A stretch of 64,000 nucleotides of DNA, taken from NCBI GenBank assembly GCA_025403435.1, contig CM046348.1:29592148-29656147 (forward strand). Direction: 5' to 3'. Position numbers and translations under genes: made by a program. Every line of letters starts with the position of its first letter. Position 1 is the first letter of the stretch. The notes under the pieces were generated by a model. The model ran no database searches, was not told where the DNA came from, and saw only the letters and a list, made by a program, of their open reading frames with translations. Origin of the DNA: Artocarpus heterophyllus (Eukaryota > Streptophyta > Magnoliopsida > Rosales > Moraceae). Positions 10,116 through 21,539 of this stretch are shown piece by piece.

Positions 10116-12279
10116 TGTAACGCCCCGGAATTTATTTAATGTTATTGTAATATAAATGATGAATTAGTGTGCCATAATTAATGTTTCAACATTAATTTAA
10201 TTACTTGGTTGGATTTTGAATTTTTGGTTGTTTTGTTAATTTGATGAATTCAAATGATTTCTTATTATTTTAAAATGATGTTTTGAGTTTTCAAACACAA
10301 TAATTTGTAAAATGTTAAAAATATTCCGTTTTACAAAACCGTGAGTAGCATTTGGTTTTCGCTCAGTAAAACCGCCCACCGTTTCTCTCTATGTATTCCC
10401 TCTCTCCTCACTCTCCATGATCTCACTATCTCTTCTCTCTCTCTCCTGCCCGTGAGCTCTCCCACTCTCTCTCTCTCAGTTTCTCCTTTCTCTCCCAAAT
10501 TCTGTCTCAAATTTTTGATTCCAATTCGAATCCAAGCTTCGGGTTAGCAAGGAGGAAGCTCGAGAACGTGATTTGGCAACCGAGAATGCGGATTGAAGCT
10601 TTGATTCGAGGTTAGTTTTGAAATTTCTAAACTTTTTTCAAAATTTTCAATTTTGTGCATTTTTGAAAATATAGGTTTGCTTGAGCTTAGAAAACCTTTG
10701 ATTTGAGTTAAATGAACTTAGAGGAATTAGAATCTAAGCTTAGATTGAAGAAAAACAGATTGGATTCAAGATTTTTCTTTTTTCTCCCATTTTTTCATTA
10801 TCAGATTTTTGAGATTTTTGAGTTTAAAACTTATTTAAATGAGTTCAAATGTGTTCTAGTATGTTTTTCTATCAACTATGATTGTTTTCCATGCCTGAGA
10901 TTTGAGAAAAATAGGTTAAAATCACGATTTGGATTTTCGGGGAATCGAAAACCCGTGGCTGGATTTCTGGGTTTTCCCAGTTTGGCTGGCCGAACTACGT
11001 GTTCGGTAGGCCAGATTAAGGATCGGCAGGCCAGTGTTCATCTGTCCGGCAGGCCGAACCTGGGAATGTCCGGCCGACCGGACTTGGTTTTCGGCAGGCC
11101 GAATTGCACAGTTCGGTCGGCCGAAGCAGGAGTCCGGCAGGCCGGCCGAGCATGGAAAATTTTGTGATTTTTCACCCGTTTTCACTGTTTTGAACCCCGA
11201 TTTAAATTTCAACCTTATAGAATGATTTTAAAGATACAAATGGCACACTAGGACATCATGAAATGGTTTAATAACATAGAATGTCTCGAACTAGATATTG
11301 ATCGACTTAGTGTGTACCTAGGATCGTTCGTGGTTCCGCGGAGCTAACGTATAGCGGACCGAGATTACAGTATGGGGCACCGGCACAAGTATTGAGGTAG
11401 GACTTCTACCCCATTCCTTGGTAGCCTAGTTTCAAAATGATTTGGCTTTGAAAAGGATTTCTGTTAAAATGTTTTCAACGGTTGTTTGAAAATGAATTTA
11501 TCGGTTATATTTTAATATACCGTGAACTGAAATTGACTTCATAATAAATGTAAATGACAATACTTGGTAATTGGGTTTTGAATGATGATGAAAATAAACA
11601 TATAGGCATGATGCCATACTAGAGATCGGGTCGTGTAGCAATCGACCTTTGGGGCAGGTCCCAAAACCCAGCTGGGCCACTATGGTGGTGATATTCTTAT
11701 GGTTTGCCTAGGAAAAGAAAATGATATTTCTGGTTGTCTGAGTAAACTGTTCTGGGTAAGAACAGGTTTTATTCAAATTTATTTATTTATTCTTTTAATG
11801 TTTCTTTTAAGTAATTCCTTGAATAATGAGATTTTCTTTTAAATTAAATAATTTATTAAAATATAGTCCTACTGGGCCTTTCGTTCACGTTTTATTTGTT
11901 TTAAATTCCCCTCCTTCTAGGTGGTTTTTCATTTAGGTTTGGAGAGGATTCAACGGACAAGACCCAAGAGCAATAGAGGGACTAGTAAATTTATTTGTAT
12001 TATTTAAATCAAGGCATGTAAGATTTTAACTTTATTTGTACTTGGACTGTGATTGTATTTATGATATTGTCAGTATCATGTGTGTGCACAAGTTATGGGT
12101 CTGTGGGACCCATGCTCGCGATGTTTACTCTTTAATATTAATTATTCATGCTGTGGCTTTCTTTAAATTTTCACATTTTATATTTAACTCAAACCCTTAA
12201 ACTCTTGATTTTAATTAAATTCTCCTTTAATTAATTTAAATAATCTGCCACGTTACCTCCTGTACTCCGGGGCGTGACA
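10116..12279 (+). repeat. 5' LTR of the gypsy element
   Basis: 2,164 bp, from TGTAACGCCCCG to CGGGGCGTGACA. The ends form a 12-bp inverted repeat with one mismatch, longer than the usual TG/CA. A TATA-like TATGTAT lies at about 10390 and is followed by a CT-rich leader; the matching 3' LTR position has TATTTAT. It carries the GGCAGGCCGA palindrome array at 10983-11150. Confidence 0.95.
10983..11150. repeat. CGGCAGGCCGA palindrome array, gypsy 5' LTR
   Basis: About eight degenerate copies of a motif related to TTCGGCAGGCCGAA in 170 bp, for example CCGGCAGGCCGAAC near 11046, TTCGGCAGGCCGAA near 11090 and TTCGGTCGGCCGAA near 11111. It lies 600 to 760 bp downstream of the TATA-like box, so within the transcribed part of the LTR. 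This GC-rich block stands out from AT-rich surroundings. Confidence 0.85.
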
Positions 12280-12282
12280 TAA

Positions 12283-12294
12283 TGGTATCAGAGC
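12283..12294 (+). other. Primer-binding site, initiator Met tRNA
   Basis: TGGTATCAGAGC, a perfect match to the standard plant site, starts three bases after the 5' LTR end. Confidence 0.95.
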
Positions 12295-12384
12295 TCAAGG
12301 TTATGAACCTTGGGAATTGTGCGCACATAGGTTTGATAATGAAATACCTCTGACAGTCCAAATTTTGTTTTCAGAAGTGAGAGA

Positions 12385-13331
12385 ATGGCACCTAGACGTC
12401 ATTCGACAGCTGACGCCGAGTTCAAAAATGATGAGGGTATGATGAGGTCTATGTTTGCGGCTTTCCGGCAGATGGCAGCCAGGGCTAGACTGGAAGATTT
12501 TGATGTTGGTCGTCAGCATGCGTACTTTAAGGAATTCCGGCATGTGTCTATTCTGACTTTTGATGGTAATAGGGATCCGCAGTTAGCAGAGTATTGGTTG
12601 GATTCGGTCTTGAAGCATTTGGATACCCTTGGTGTGCCTGAGGAGTATCATGTGGAGTTTGCTGCGTATAAGCTCGAGGGTGGCGCTAACACTTGGTGGA
12701 AACAAGCTAAGCCTTTGGAGCGCGATGGTGATATCAGTTGGGACAGGTTCGAGGAGCTGTTCTATGATCAATATTTTTTGCAGGGGTATAGAGATCAGAA
12801 GGCAGCTGAGTTCTATAGGTTGCAGCAGGGTGATCTGCCAATTCAGAAATATGAGGCAAGGTTTAATGAGTTGGCTAGGTTTGCTCCATCAGCGGTGGCA
12901 TCGGAGCGTGAGAAGTGTATTAAGTTTCAGGAAGGGCTCAAGGCTCCTATTCGGTGACAGTTGGTTGCTCTATGGCTTAGGAGTTTTGGAGAGCTTGTGT
13001 CATCGGCGATATCCGTGGAGAATGATTATGTGCAGTATTATGAGGACCGAGCCAAGGCTTCAGGAGGACCGCAGAGGAGCGGTAGGAAGAGCACTAGTAG
13101 CCGTCTGACTCCGGGGAAGAGCAGCAAGGTGGCACAAACAGTGGTAGCAGCAGTTCGTCTGGCAGTGGGCGCAGCAATCCCTACAGCTTCCATTGTCATT
13201 TCTGTCAGCAGCCCAAACACATCAAGAGGAATTGCCCGATCAGGAGTGCCCGTCTTGGATCTCAGACCGGGGAGGATGCCAGTCGTCAGTCTCAGCCTCA
13301 GACCCTACCTCCGCCTTAGCAGTACCCGCAG
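12385..13331 (+). pseudogene. Gypsy gag (capsid-nucleocapsid), broken
   Basis: A true ATG at 12385 opens 190 codons of capsid-type gag (retrotransposon gag domain; for example YWLDSVLKHLDTLGV near residue 68 and the FYRLQQGD/YEARFNELARF region near residues 143-165). TGA at 12955 stops it, but the same frame continues with QLVALWLRSFGELVSSA. A one-base slip near 13125 moves the reading to the frame that holds an intact zinc knuckle at 13194-13235 (CHFCQQPKHIKRNC, a CX2CX4HX4C site). A TAG at 13318 then interrupts a Gln/Pro-rich linker. Gag forms the particle and binds RNA. The knuckle has Lys where Gly is usual before His. Confidence 0.9.
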
Positions 13332-14972
13332 TTGCAGTATCCCCAGTTCTCTCCTCAGCAGTTCTCATATCCGGCACGGGGGCAGCAGCCGCAGCATTTC
13401 CAGCACAGCATCCCTCAGTATCGAGCACCGAGTACAGCTAGTGTGCAGTCGTCTCCATCCCAGCAGCATCGGCAGAATAATCCTGGACCCAGCAATGTTG
13501 GTAGAGGAAAAGGAAAGGCTCCAGTACAGGTTCATGCAATGGCATCTGGAGGTTCAGATTCTCATGTTGGTAATGCGGTTGTCGATGGTACGATTTTGCT
13601 TTCTAGATCTTTAGCTCGCGTTTTATTTGATACCGGTGCCTCTCATTCTCTCATTTCGAGTTCTTTTGTACATGCCTTGGGATTAGAGATAGAAGAGTTT
13701 AATGAACCCCTAGTCATAACTTCTCCCTTGGGGCGGGTGTGTGTAAATTGTATGTGTAAATCTTGTAAAATAAAGATTGGGGATGAGATTTTGAAAAGTG
13801 ATTTGATTATACTCCCCATGAGCTCCTATGATGTAATTCTAGGGATGGACTGGTTGTCTAGGTATAATGCAGTTATGGACTGTCAACTTAGAAAAGTGAC
13901 CCTAGTGTCTGATAGGGGGACGATGATCACTTACCAGGGTGGTAGTGATTGGTTAATGAGTGAGCGTCTCATGAAGTCGTGTCTAGGAGGGCGAAGGAAT
14001 CTAGGTTGTTGTGCTTTTCTTGCCAATCTAGATTGTGAGCCCTATGCTTTGAGTGGCAGTGTAGCGATTTTGGTGGTTGATGAGTTCGAGGATGTCTTCC
14101 CCAACGAGTTGCCAGGATTACCACCGCATCAGAAAATTGAGTTTGGTATCGAGTTGTTTTCGGGGACAGCACCAATTTCTATGGCACCTTATCGGATGGC
14201 GCCGGCAGAAATGAAAGAATTGAGGAGGCAACTTCAGGAGCTTGTTGATAAAGGGTATATTCAGAATAGCACATCTCCGTGGGGAGCACCAGTTTTGTTT
14301 GCTAAGAAACATGATGGGACTCTCAGGTTGTGTGTGGATTATCGACAGCTGAATCGTGTTACGGTGAAGAACAAGTATCCCTTGCCTAGGATTGATGAGT
14401 TGTTTGATCAGTTGGGAGGTTCGCGGTACTTCTCAAAGATTGATTTGCGTTCAGGGTACCATCAACTCAGGATTAAGGAAGAGGATATTCCCAAGACAGC
14501 TTTTAGGACTCGGTATGGGCACTTTGAGTTTCTGGTTATGTCGTTTGGGTTGACGAATGCTCCGGCAGCTTTCATGGATTTGATGAACAGGATATTTAGG
14601 CCGTATTTGGATCAGTTTGTGATCGTGTTCATCGATGACATTCTTGTGTATTCTAAGACTTGGGAGGAGCATGAGCAGCATCTCCGGATCGTGCTTCAGA
14701 CTCTGCGGGAGCACCAATTGTATGCTAAGAGGGAAAAGTGCAAGTTTTGGTTGACTGAGGTCAAGTTTCTAGGTCATGTCATTTTAGAGCATGGTATTTC
14801 TGTGGATCCGTCCAAGATCGAAGCCATAGTGGAGTGGGAACGACCAAGGAATATAGCGGAGATTCGCAGCTTCTTAGGTCTTGCTGGTTATTACAGGAAA
14901 TTTGTAAAGAATTTTTCAAAGATTGCAGCTCCGTTGACAAGATTGATCAAGAAAAATGTCAGGTTTGAGTGA
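13332..14972 (+). pseudogene. Gypsy pol: protease and reverse transcriptase
   Basis: The open part runs from after the TAG at 13318 to a TGA at 14970-14972 (there is no ATG; it is a continuation of gag-pol). It begins with a Gln/Pro-rich linker, then an aspartic protease with the [12 protein letters not shown] active-site motif near 13624. The RT follows, with CVDYRQLN near 14330, [12 protein letters not shown] near 14435, and catalytic FIDDILVYS near 14628, so both metal-binding aspartates are kept. It ends in the RT connection ([11 protein letters not shown] near 14870). This is the least damaged part of the element: 546 codons without a stop. Confidence 0.93.
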
Positions 14973-15014
14973 AATGAAGATTGTGAGCTTGCTTTTCAAG
15001 AATTGAAAAACTAG

Positions 15015-15557
15015 TTGACTTCAGCTCTAGTGTTAGTTATTCCTAGCAGCGACGAGCCGTGTGAGGTTTATGCAAATGCTTCAGGGCGCGGACTTGGGTG
15101 CGTGTTGATGCAGCATGGATGTGTGGTTGCGTACGGATCGAGACAGCTACGACCTCACGAGCGAAATTATCTTAATCATGATTTAGAGCTCGCGGCGGTG
15201 ATTTACGCTTTGAAGATTTGGAGGTGTTACTTGTATGGAGCGTCGTTTCAGGTCTTCTCCGATCATAAGAGTTTGAGGTATTTGTTCACTCAGAGGGATC
15301 TTAATTTGAGGCAACGTAGATGGGTAGAGTATATGGAGGATTATGATTTTAAGTTGCAGTATCATCCTAGGAAAGCTAATGTGGTTGCAAATGTGCTTAG
15401 TAGGAAGTCTTTAGGGATTCTCGCTTGTTTACCTTTTGAGGACTGGAGCAGGGATGCGACAGTGAGCGAGTATAGGCTACGGTATCATGAAGACTGTGAT
15501 CGAGTTTCGGTATATCATATGGAAGCGACCCCAGCTCTTGTTCAGATGGTGAAGTAA
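15015..15557 (+). pseudogene. Gypsy pol: RNase H with catalytic substitutions
   Basis: In the same frame as RT but cut off by TGA at 14970 and TAG at 15012, with a further TAA at 15555. The domain is readable end to end: [15 protein letters not shown] near 15069, [12 protein letters not shown] near 15178, [10 protein letters not shown] near 15258, and [11 protein letters not shown] near 15377. In active chromoviruses the first and last of these normally read DASG and ADALSRK; here both aspartates are asparagine. RNase H removes the RNA strand after cDNA synthesis, so this copy should be inactive even without the stops. Confidence 0.88.
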
Positions 15558-16444
15558 AGTCAGTGGCAGGATCGGCATTTGCGGGGGATTTGGTCACGGA
15601 TTCAGAATAGGGAGCAGTTTGAAGAATGGAGCATGCATGCAGATGGATCGTTGTATTTCCAGGAGCGTCTTGCAGTTCCAGCTATCGCCGAGGTGACGAA
15701 AGCCATTTTGGACGAAGCTCATAGGTCTCAGTTCTCTATTCATCCGGGGAGCACGAAGATGTATTGCAATTTGAAGAGGCAACATTTGTGGAGAGGCATG
15801 AAGAAAGATGTTCGAGAGTACGTGGCCAAGTGTTCGACGTGTCTTCAGATGAAAGCCGAGCATCAGAAGCCTGCAGGTCAGCTTCAGCCGCTTCCTATTC
15901 CAGGTGGAAATGGGAGCATGTGACGATGGATTTTCTCACAGGTTTGCCGAGGACGGAGCAGCGGCATGATGCAGTTTGGGTCATGGTCGACAGGTTGACA
16001 AAATTGGTGCATTTCATTCCATTTAGGTCGACGTGTTTGAGGAAGGTTCTCGGGGATTTGTATCTGCAGAACATTGTGAGGTTGCATGGAGTTCCTTTGT
16101 CCATCACTTTTGATCGAGACACCAGGTTTAATGCTAAGCACTGGAGGAGTTTTCAGGAGGCTTTGGGTACGGATTTGAACTTCAGTATGACGTTTCATCC
16201 TCAGACTGATGGGCAGTCTGAGCAGGTTATTCAGATTCTCGAGGATATGTTGCGTGCCTGTGCGTTGGACTTCGGCAAAAATTGGAAGCAATGTTTGCAT
16301 CTGGCAGAGTTTGCATACAACAATAGCTATCAGGCGAGTATTGGAATGGCACCGTTTGAGGCATTGTATGGGCGACTGTGTCGGTCAGCTGTGTGTTGGG
16401 CTGAGCCGGAAGATAGGGTTATTCTTGGGCCGGATGAGATTTGA
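15558..16444 (+). pseudogene. Gypsy pol: integrase zinc domain and catalytic core
   Basis: Two overlapping frames. The first holds the HHCC zinc domain: HRSQFSIHPG near 15720, then KCSTC near 15829. A one-base loss near 15903, at the point where WKWEH should follow the proline, shifts the frame. The core then reads MDFLTGLP near 15926 (first D), FDRDTRFNAKHW near 16109 (second D), and TDGQSEQVIQILEDML near 16204, where the third catalytic position is Q-V-I in place of the usual E-R-T, leaving the catalytic Glu in doubt. A TGA ends it at 16442. Integrase inserts the cDNA into the chromosome. Confidence 0.88.
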
Positions 16445-16969
16445 GATAGCAACGAGAAAGTCGCAGTGATTTAAGATCGATTGAGGGCAGCTCAGAGTTG
16501 ACAGAAGAGTTACGCGGATAGGAGACGTAGACCCTTAGAGTTCGCGGTTGGAGATTTCGTTCTCTTGAAGGTATTGCCTCGTAAGGGAACTATGCGGTTC
16601 AGAATGAGTGGGAAGCTCGCGCCGAGGTATATTGGGCCGTTCGAGATCACTCAGCGTGTTGGTGTGGTTGCTTATCAGCTTGATCTTCCGCTATAACTTT
16701 CCCATGTTCACGATGTGTTTCATGTGTCGATGCTTAGGAAGTGTCCGCCTGAGCAGGGTAAGATAGTTTCATTTGGCGATGTGCAGGTTCAGGAGGATAC
16801 AACGTACGAAGAAGTGCCGATTCAGATCATCGACCGGAAAGTAATTAGTTTACGTCGTCGTGAGATACCATTGGTAAAGGTCGTGTGGCAGCATCACGGG
16901 GTTGATGAAGCCACTTGGGAACTAGAGTCGAGTATGCGGGAATTGTATCCGCATTTGTTTTGTTTCTGA
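16445..16969 (+). pseudogene. Gypsy pol: integrase C terminus with chromodomain-like end
   Basis: After stops at 16442, 16472 and 16499 the same frame reads FAVGDFVLLKVLPRKGTMRF and IGPFEITQRVG, the GPF/Y module of chromovirus integrases. A TAA at 16694 precedes VFHVSMLRKCPP. The tail from about 16810 (VPIQIIDRKV, then PLVKVVWQHHGVDEATWELE, ending YPHLF) is chromodomain-like, the part thought to steer insertion to histone-marked chromatin. The final 84 codons are open to the stop at 16967-16969. Confidence 0.87.
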
Positions 16970-17004
16970 AATTAGATGTAAATTTCGAGGGTGAAATTTC
17001 TTTT

Positions 17005-17016
17005 AGGGGTGGAGAG
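17005..17016 (+). other. Polypurine tract of the gypsy element
   Basis: AGGGGTGGAGAG lies two bases before the 3' LTR (17018). It is the expected plus-strand primer site. Confidence 0.88.
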
Positions 17017-17017
17017 T

Positions 17018-19160
17018 TGTAACGCCCCGAATTTATTTAATGTTATTGTAATATAAATGATGAATTAGTGTGCCATAATTAATGTTTCAACATTAATTTG
17101 ATTACTTGGTTGGATTTTGAATTTTTGGTTGTTTTGTTAATTTGATGAATTCAAATGATTTCTTATTGTTTTAAAATGATGTTTTGAGTTTTAAAACACA
17201 ACAATTTGTAAAATGTTAAAAATATTCCGTTTTACAAAACTGTGGGTGGCATTTAGTTTTCGCTCAGTAAAACCGTCCACCGTTTCTCTCTATTTATTCC
17301 CTCTCTTTCCCTCTCTCCTCACTCTCCCTGATCTCACTTTCTCTCCTCTCTCTCTCCTGCCCGTGAGCTCTCTCACTCTTTCTCTCTCGGTTTCTCCTTT
17401 CTCTCCCAAATTCTCTCTCAAATTTTTGAATCAAATTCAAATCCAAGCTTCGGGTTAGCAAGGAGGAAGCTCGAGAACGTGATTTGGCAACCGAGAACGC
17501 GGATTGAAGCTTTGATTCGAGGTTAGTTTTGAAATTTCTAAACTTTTTTCAAAATTTTCAATTTTGTGCATTTTTGAAAATCTAGGTTTTCTTTGAGCTT
17601 AGAAAACCTTTGATTTAAGTTAAATGAACTTAGAGCAATTAGAATCTAAGCTTAGATTGAAGAAAAACAGATTAGATTCAAGATTTTTTATTTTTTTCCC
17701 CATTTTCTCATTTTCAGATTTTTGAGTTTAAAACTTGTTTAAATGAATTTAAATGTGTTCTAGTATGTTTTTCTATCAACTATGATTGTTTTCCATGCCT
17801 GGGGTTTGAGAAAAACAGGTTAAAATCAAGATTTGGATTTTGGGGGAATCGAAAACCCGTGGCTGGATTTCTGAGTTTTCCCAGTTCGACAGGCGGAACT
17901 ATGTGTTCGGCAGGCCAGATGAAGGATCGACAGGCCGGTGTTCATCTGTCCGGCAAGCCAAACCTAGGAACGTCCGGCCAACCAGACCTGGTTTCCGGCA
18001 GGCCGAAGCAGGGAGTCCGACAGGCCGGCCGAGCATGGAAAATTTTGTGATTTTTCTCCCGTTTTCACTGTTTTGAACCATGATTTAAATTCCAACCTTA
18101 TAGAATGATTTTAAAGATACAAATGGCACACTAGGACATCATGAAATGGTTTAGTAACATAGAATGTCTCGAACTAGATATTGATCGACTTAGTGTGTAT
18201 CTAGGATCGTTCGTGGTTCCGCGGAGCTAACGTATAGCGGACCGGGATTACGGTGTGGGGCACCGGCATGAGTATTAAGGTAGGACTTCTACCCCATTCC
18301 TTGGTAGCCTAGTTTCAAAATGATTTGGCTTTGAAAAGGATTTCTATTAAAATGTTTTCAATGGTTGTTTGAAAATGAATTTATCGGTTATATTTTAATA
18401 TACCGTGAACTGAAATGGACTTCATAATAAATGTAAATGACAATACTCGGTAATTGGGTTTTGAATGATGATGAAAATAAACATATAGGCATGATGCCAT
18501 ACTAGAGATCGGGTCGTGTAGCGATCGACCTTTGGGACAGGTCCCGAAACCCAGCTGGGCCACTACGGTGGTGATATTCTTATGGTTTGCCTAGGAAAAG
18601 AAAATGATATTTCTGGTTGTCTGAGTAAACTGTTCTGGGTAAGAACAGTTTTATTCAAATTTATTTATTTATTCTTTTAATGTTTCTTTTAAGTAATTCC
18701 TTGAATAATGAGATTTTCCTTTAAATTAAATAATTTATTAAAATATAGTCCTACTGGGCCTTTTGCTCACGTTTTATTTGTTTTAAATTCCCCCCCTTCT
18801 AGGTGGTTTTCATTTAGGTTTGGAGAGGATTCAACGGACAGGACCCAGGAGCAATAGAGGGACTAGTAAATTTATTTGTATTATTTAAATCAAGGCATGT
18901 AAGATTTTAACTTTATTTGTACTTGGACTATGATTGTATTTATGATATTGTCAGTACCATGTGTGTGCACAAGTTGTGGGTTTGTGGGACCCATACTCGC
19001 GATGTGTAGTCTTTAATATTAATTATTCATGCCGTGGCTTTCTTTAAATTTTCACATTTTATATTTAACTCAAACCCTTAAACTCTTGATTTTTATTAAA
19101 TTCTCCTTTAATTAATTTAAATAATCCGCCACGTCACCTCCCGTACTCCGAGGCGTGACA
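17018..19160 (+). repeat. 3' LTR of the gypsy element
   Basis: 2,143 bp, closely matching 10116-12279. Compared with the 5' LTR it lacks part of the palindrome array (the segment around 11095-11125) and has a few small gaps. A TATA-like TATTTAT is at 17291-17297, followed by a long CT-rich leader. Confidence 0.95.
17884..18035. repeat. CGGCAGGCCGA palindrome array, gypsy 3' LTR
   Basis: The counterpart of 10983-11150, with about six or seven degenerate copies. One unit present in the 5' LTR array is absent, so the array changes length between the two LTRs of a single element. Confidence 0.8.
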
Positions 19161-19165
19161 GAAAA

Positions 19166-19506
19166 TCTGGAAACAAATAACGGGTTTGAGGCGTATAGAA
19201 TACGAGGCATATCGAACACTTTCTTTAAAGGTCTTATTTGTCTCTACTAATAAGTTTTCTAACAGGTTTTCATTGTAAATTACCCCCAAGATATAACAAA
19301 CCTTGAACATAATATCTAGCAATAATATGACGTTCTAGAACAATATGTGAAATATGAAAATTTCTAAAAAATAAAAAAACATGAGTATCTTTTCATAAAT
19401 AGATGCAATCGTTGAAACACATAGAACCTTTCACATAAAGGTATCCTTTCATGATAAAGCACAACTATTACAACATATATGTTTGTTTCTAATAGGTGTT
19501 CAGGTT
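19166..19506. other. Right flank of the gypsy element, no gene seen
   Basis: AT-rich sequence with no recognisable protein or RNA gene. It contains GGTTTGAGGCGTATAG and AATACGAGGCATATC, which look like diverged copies of one short phrase. It ends at the target duplication TGTAT (19507-19511) of the old solo LTR. Confidence 0.4.
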
Positions 19507-19511
19507 TGTAT

Positions 19512-20227
19512 TGTAACGTCTGTCATTTTCTTTTATGGACACTTATGTTAATTTAACATTAGAATGTAATATTTTAAGTGCTATTTTTATTTATATTAAG
19601 TAAATTAACTTTTTATTTAGTAATGTTATAGGTGACGGCCACGATGGATCGATGTGCTTGGAATATTCATGTAAAAAATGATGATAAGTTTAAAGTATTT
19701 ATTGTTTTAAAGAGTTTCAATTTGCTCTAAATTTTAATATTTACAATGCTCTAGAGTTATATCCTTGATGTTGATATAAATTTTGTTGCATATTTTCTTA
19801 TATTTATAATATTTATGATGCCATGATAATTACATGTATAAATTAATTTTTTTTTGGGTCATAGGAGCCAACATTGTTGTTGGATACAAAAATTACATTA
19901 TATTATATTATAAGTACATATACGTAAACTTATTAAAAAAACAACAATTGTGTATTTTTTTTAAAAAAGAAAACAACAATTGCCGTGGGAAAAGAAAAAG
20001 AAAGAAAAAAAGAGAAAAAGAAAAAGAAAAAAAGGAAACCTAATTACATTAGGATTTCACTTATCTAAAAAAGGCGGAAACCTAATTAGATTAGGATTAC
20101 ACTCATTTAAAAAAAAAGAAGGAGAAACCTAATTAGACTAGGACTAGGGTTACTTATGTCTATAAATATGTGATTTCAAGCACACATATTATTCAAACCC
20201 TTTTTCTTGCCTCCATCTTTTCTCATA
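19512..20227 (+). repeat. Old solo LTR, piece 1 (U3 and promoter)
   Basis: Starts TGTAACGTCTGTC. A TATA box TATAAATA at 20161-20168 lies 60 bp before the CACTA insertion, so the CACTA element sits in the early transcribed part. Purine runs (AAAGAAAAAG type) at 19990-20035 and a repeated phrase AAACCTAATTAGA at about 20035-20135 precede the TATA box. Confidence 0.82.
20161..20168 (+). promoter_or_regulatory. TATA box of the old solo LTR
   Basis: TATAAATA, followed after the CACTA insertion by a CT-rich leader and a possible splice donor near 23211 (TTTAAGGTATAG). The younger family member has AAGGTAAG at the equivalent place on the minus strand. Confidence 0.55.
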
Positions 20228-21493
20228 CACTAGTAGAAACTATAGATTACACGACGGTTTAAAATCGTCGTGATATGTTTTCACGACGGTTAACCGTCGT
20301 GTAATCGTCTGTCGTAATACTAACAAAACTTTTCACGACGGTTTTTTGCTATCGTGGAATCCTTATTTTGGCAGGATTTTAGGATCTTGAGATGAGACTA
20401 CCACGACGGTTTTCACCAAAAACTGTTGTGAAATGCTAACCTTACATGATGGTTTTTATGAAAACCTTCATGTAAAGCCAAGCTCACACTACGGTTTTTA
20501 TGAAAACTGTTGTGTATGCTTTGCCTTGCTTGACGGTTTTCATAAAAACTATCATGTAAGGCTCTGTTTCACGATGGTTTTCATAAAAACCGTCGTGAAA
20601 AGGTTGGTCTGAAGCTAAAAAAAATAACCAAAATTTGTGGTTTCCCGTAATATAAATAGTCTCATATTTTCACCATTAATACAATGCCCTGACTTCATAA
20701 TCACATAATTACATTTAACTATAAAATTTTTACAAAATCATATATATATATATATATACTTACATTGCAAAGTCATGTACTCTTTTTATGCTTACACAAG
20801 AGTTGATGGATTCTTGGTGTCTAAGTCCATGTCTTTATGTGTGAGGTAAAGCAACGATAACAAAATAAATAGAATTAACAAAATATTAAAATAAACTAAT
20901 TAACTAAAGCACAAACACAAACACAGTCATAGAAGCTTTCCAGCAAACATGTGGTGGGCATCACAATAATACTTAGGCATCACAAACATATAAAAAGTAA
21001 CATATTCTCATGCCAAAATGTTAAATGTTGTTCAAAGTCTTTCAAACACCAAATACAAGTAACACATACTAAATGGCAAATAAGAAAGTAAAGTAAGTAA
21101 TATTAAAACTAAAACTAAAGCTAAATAACACTAAAATAACCAAATAATACTAAGTTTAGAACTAACTATAACACTAAAACTAAAACTAATGGTTTGAAAT
21201 TTACTAACAGTGGTGGAGTCAGAAGAACGTTAAAGGAGGAGTCAAACGACAGTGGAGTGGGTGGAATGTCAAGGGACGAGGATGAACGACAACAAGCAGC
21301 GCCAAGTTTGTTGGGGGTTGGGTCGAATGATGGTGGGGTCGTGGAGAGAGTGACAGGAGAATGTCAAAGTCTGTGGAATGTCATGGGTGGCTGGGCTCTT
21401 TGGTGGCTGGGCCGTGGGGGGGAGGAATTACAGAGAGAAAGGGGAGAGAGAAACTGGTTTGAGAGTTAGTGAGGGTTTGAGTTGAAGAAATTT

Positions 21494-21506
21494 CTAATAA
21501 ATAGGG
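21494..21506 (-). promoter_or_regulatory. Possible minus-strand TATA box inside the CACTA element
   Basis: Read on the minus strand, CTATTTATTAGAA is followed by a CT-rich leader-like stretch (about 21480 down to 21410) and higher-GC sequence to about 21190. This resembles the promoter and leader of a lost internal gene. No conserved protein was recognised in either strand here. Confidence 0.3.
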
Positions 21507-21539
21507 AAGGCTATGGCACTTAAATTTGGGTGAGGGACT

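Larger units (their letters stand above)
10116..19160 (+). mobile_element. Ty3/gypsy chromovirus, full-length, degenerate (Tekay/Del-like)
   Basis: A 9,045-bp element with LTRs at 10116-12279 and 17018-19160, a perfect initiator-Met primer site, a purine tract, and a perfect 5-bp target duplication GAAAA (10111-10115 and 19161-19165). Domain order is gag, protease, RT, RNase H, integrase, chromodomain-like C terminus, which is the Ty3/gypsy order. Long LTRs plus an integrase C terminus of the VKVVWQHHGVDEATWE type point to a chromovirus of the Tekay/Del lineage; the lineage call is from memory of the family. gag and pol carry at least seven stops and two frameshifts. The two LTRs are very alike, so insertion was fairly recent compared with its neighbours. 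Confidence 0.93.

Noticed and set aside
10712..11225. Three open frames on both strands
   Set aside because: They lie in the gypsy LTR across the GC-rich palindrome array, where stop codons are rare by composition.
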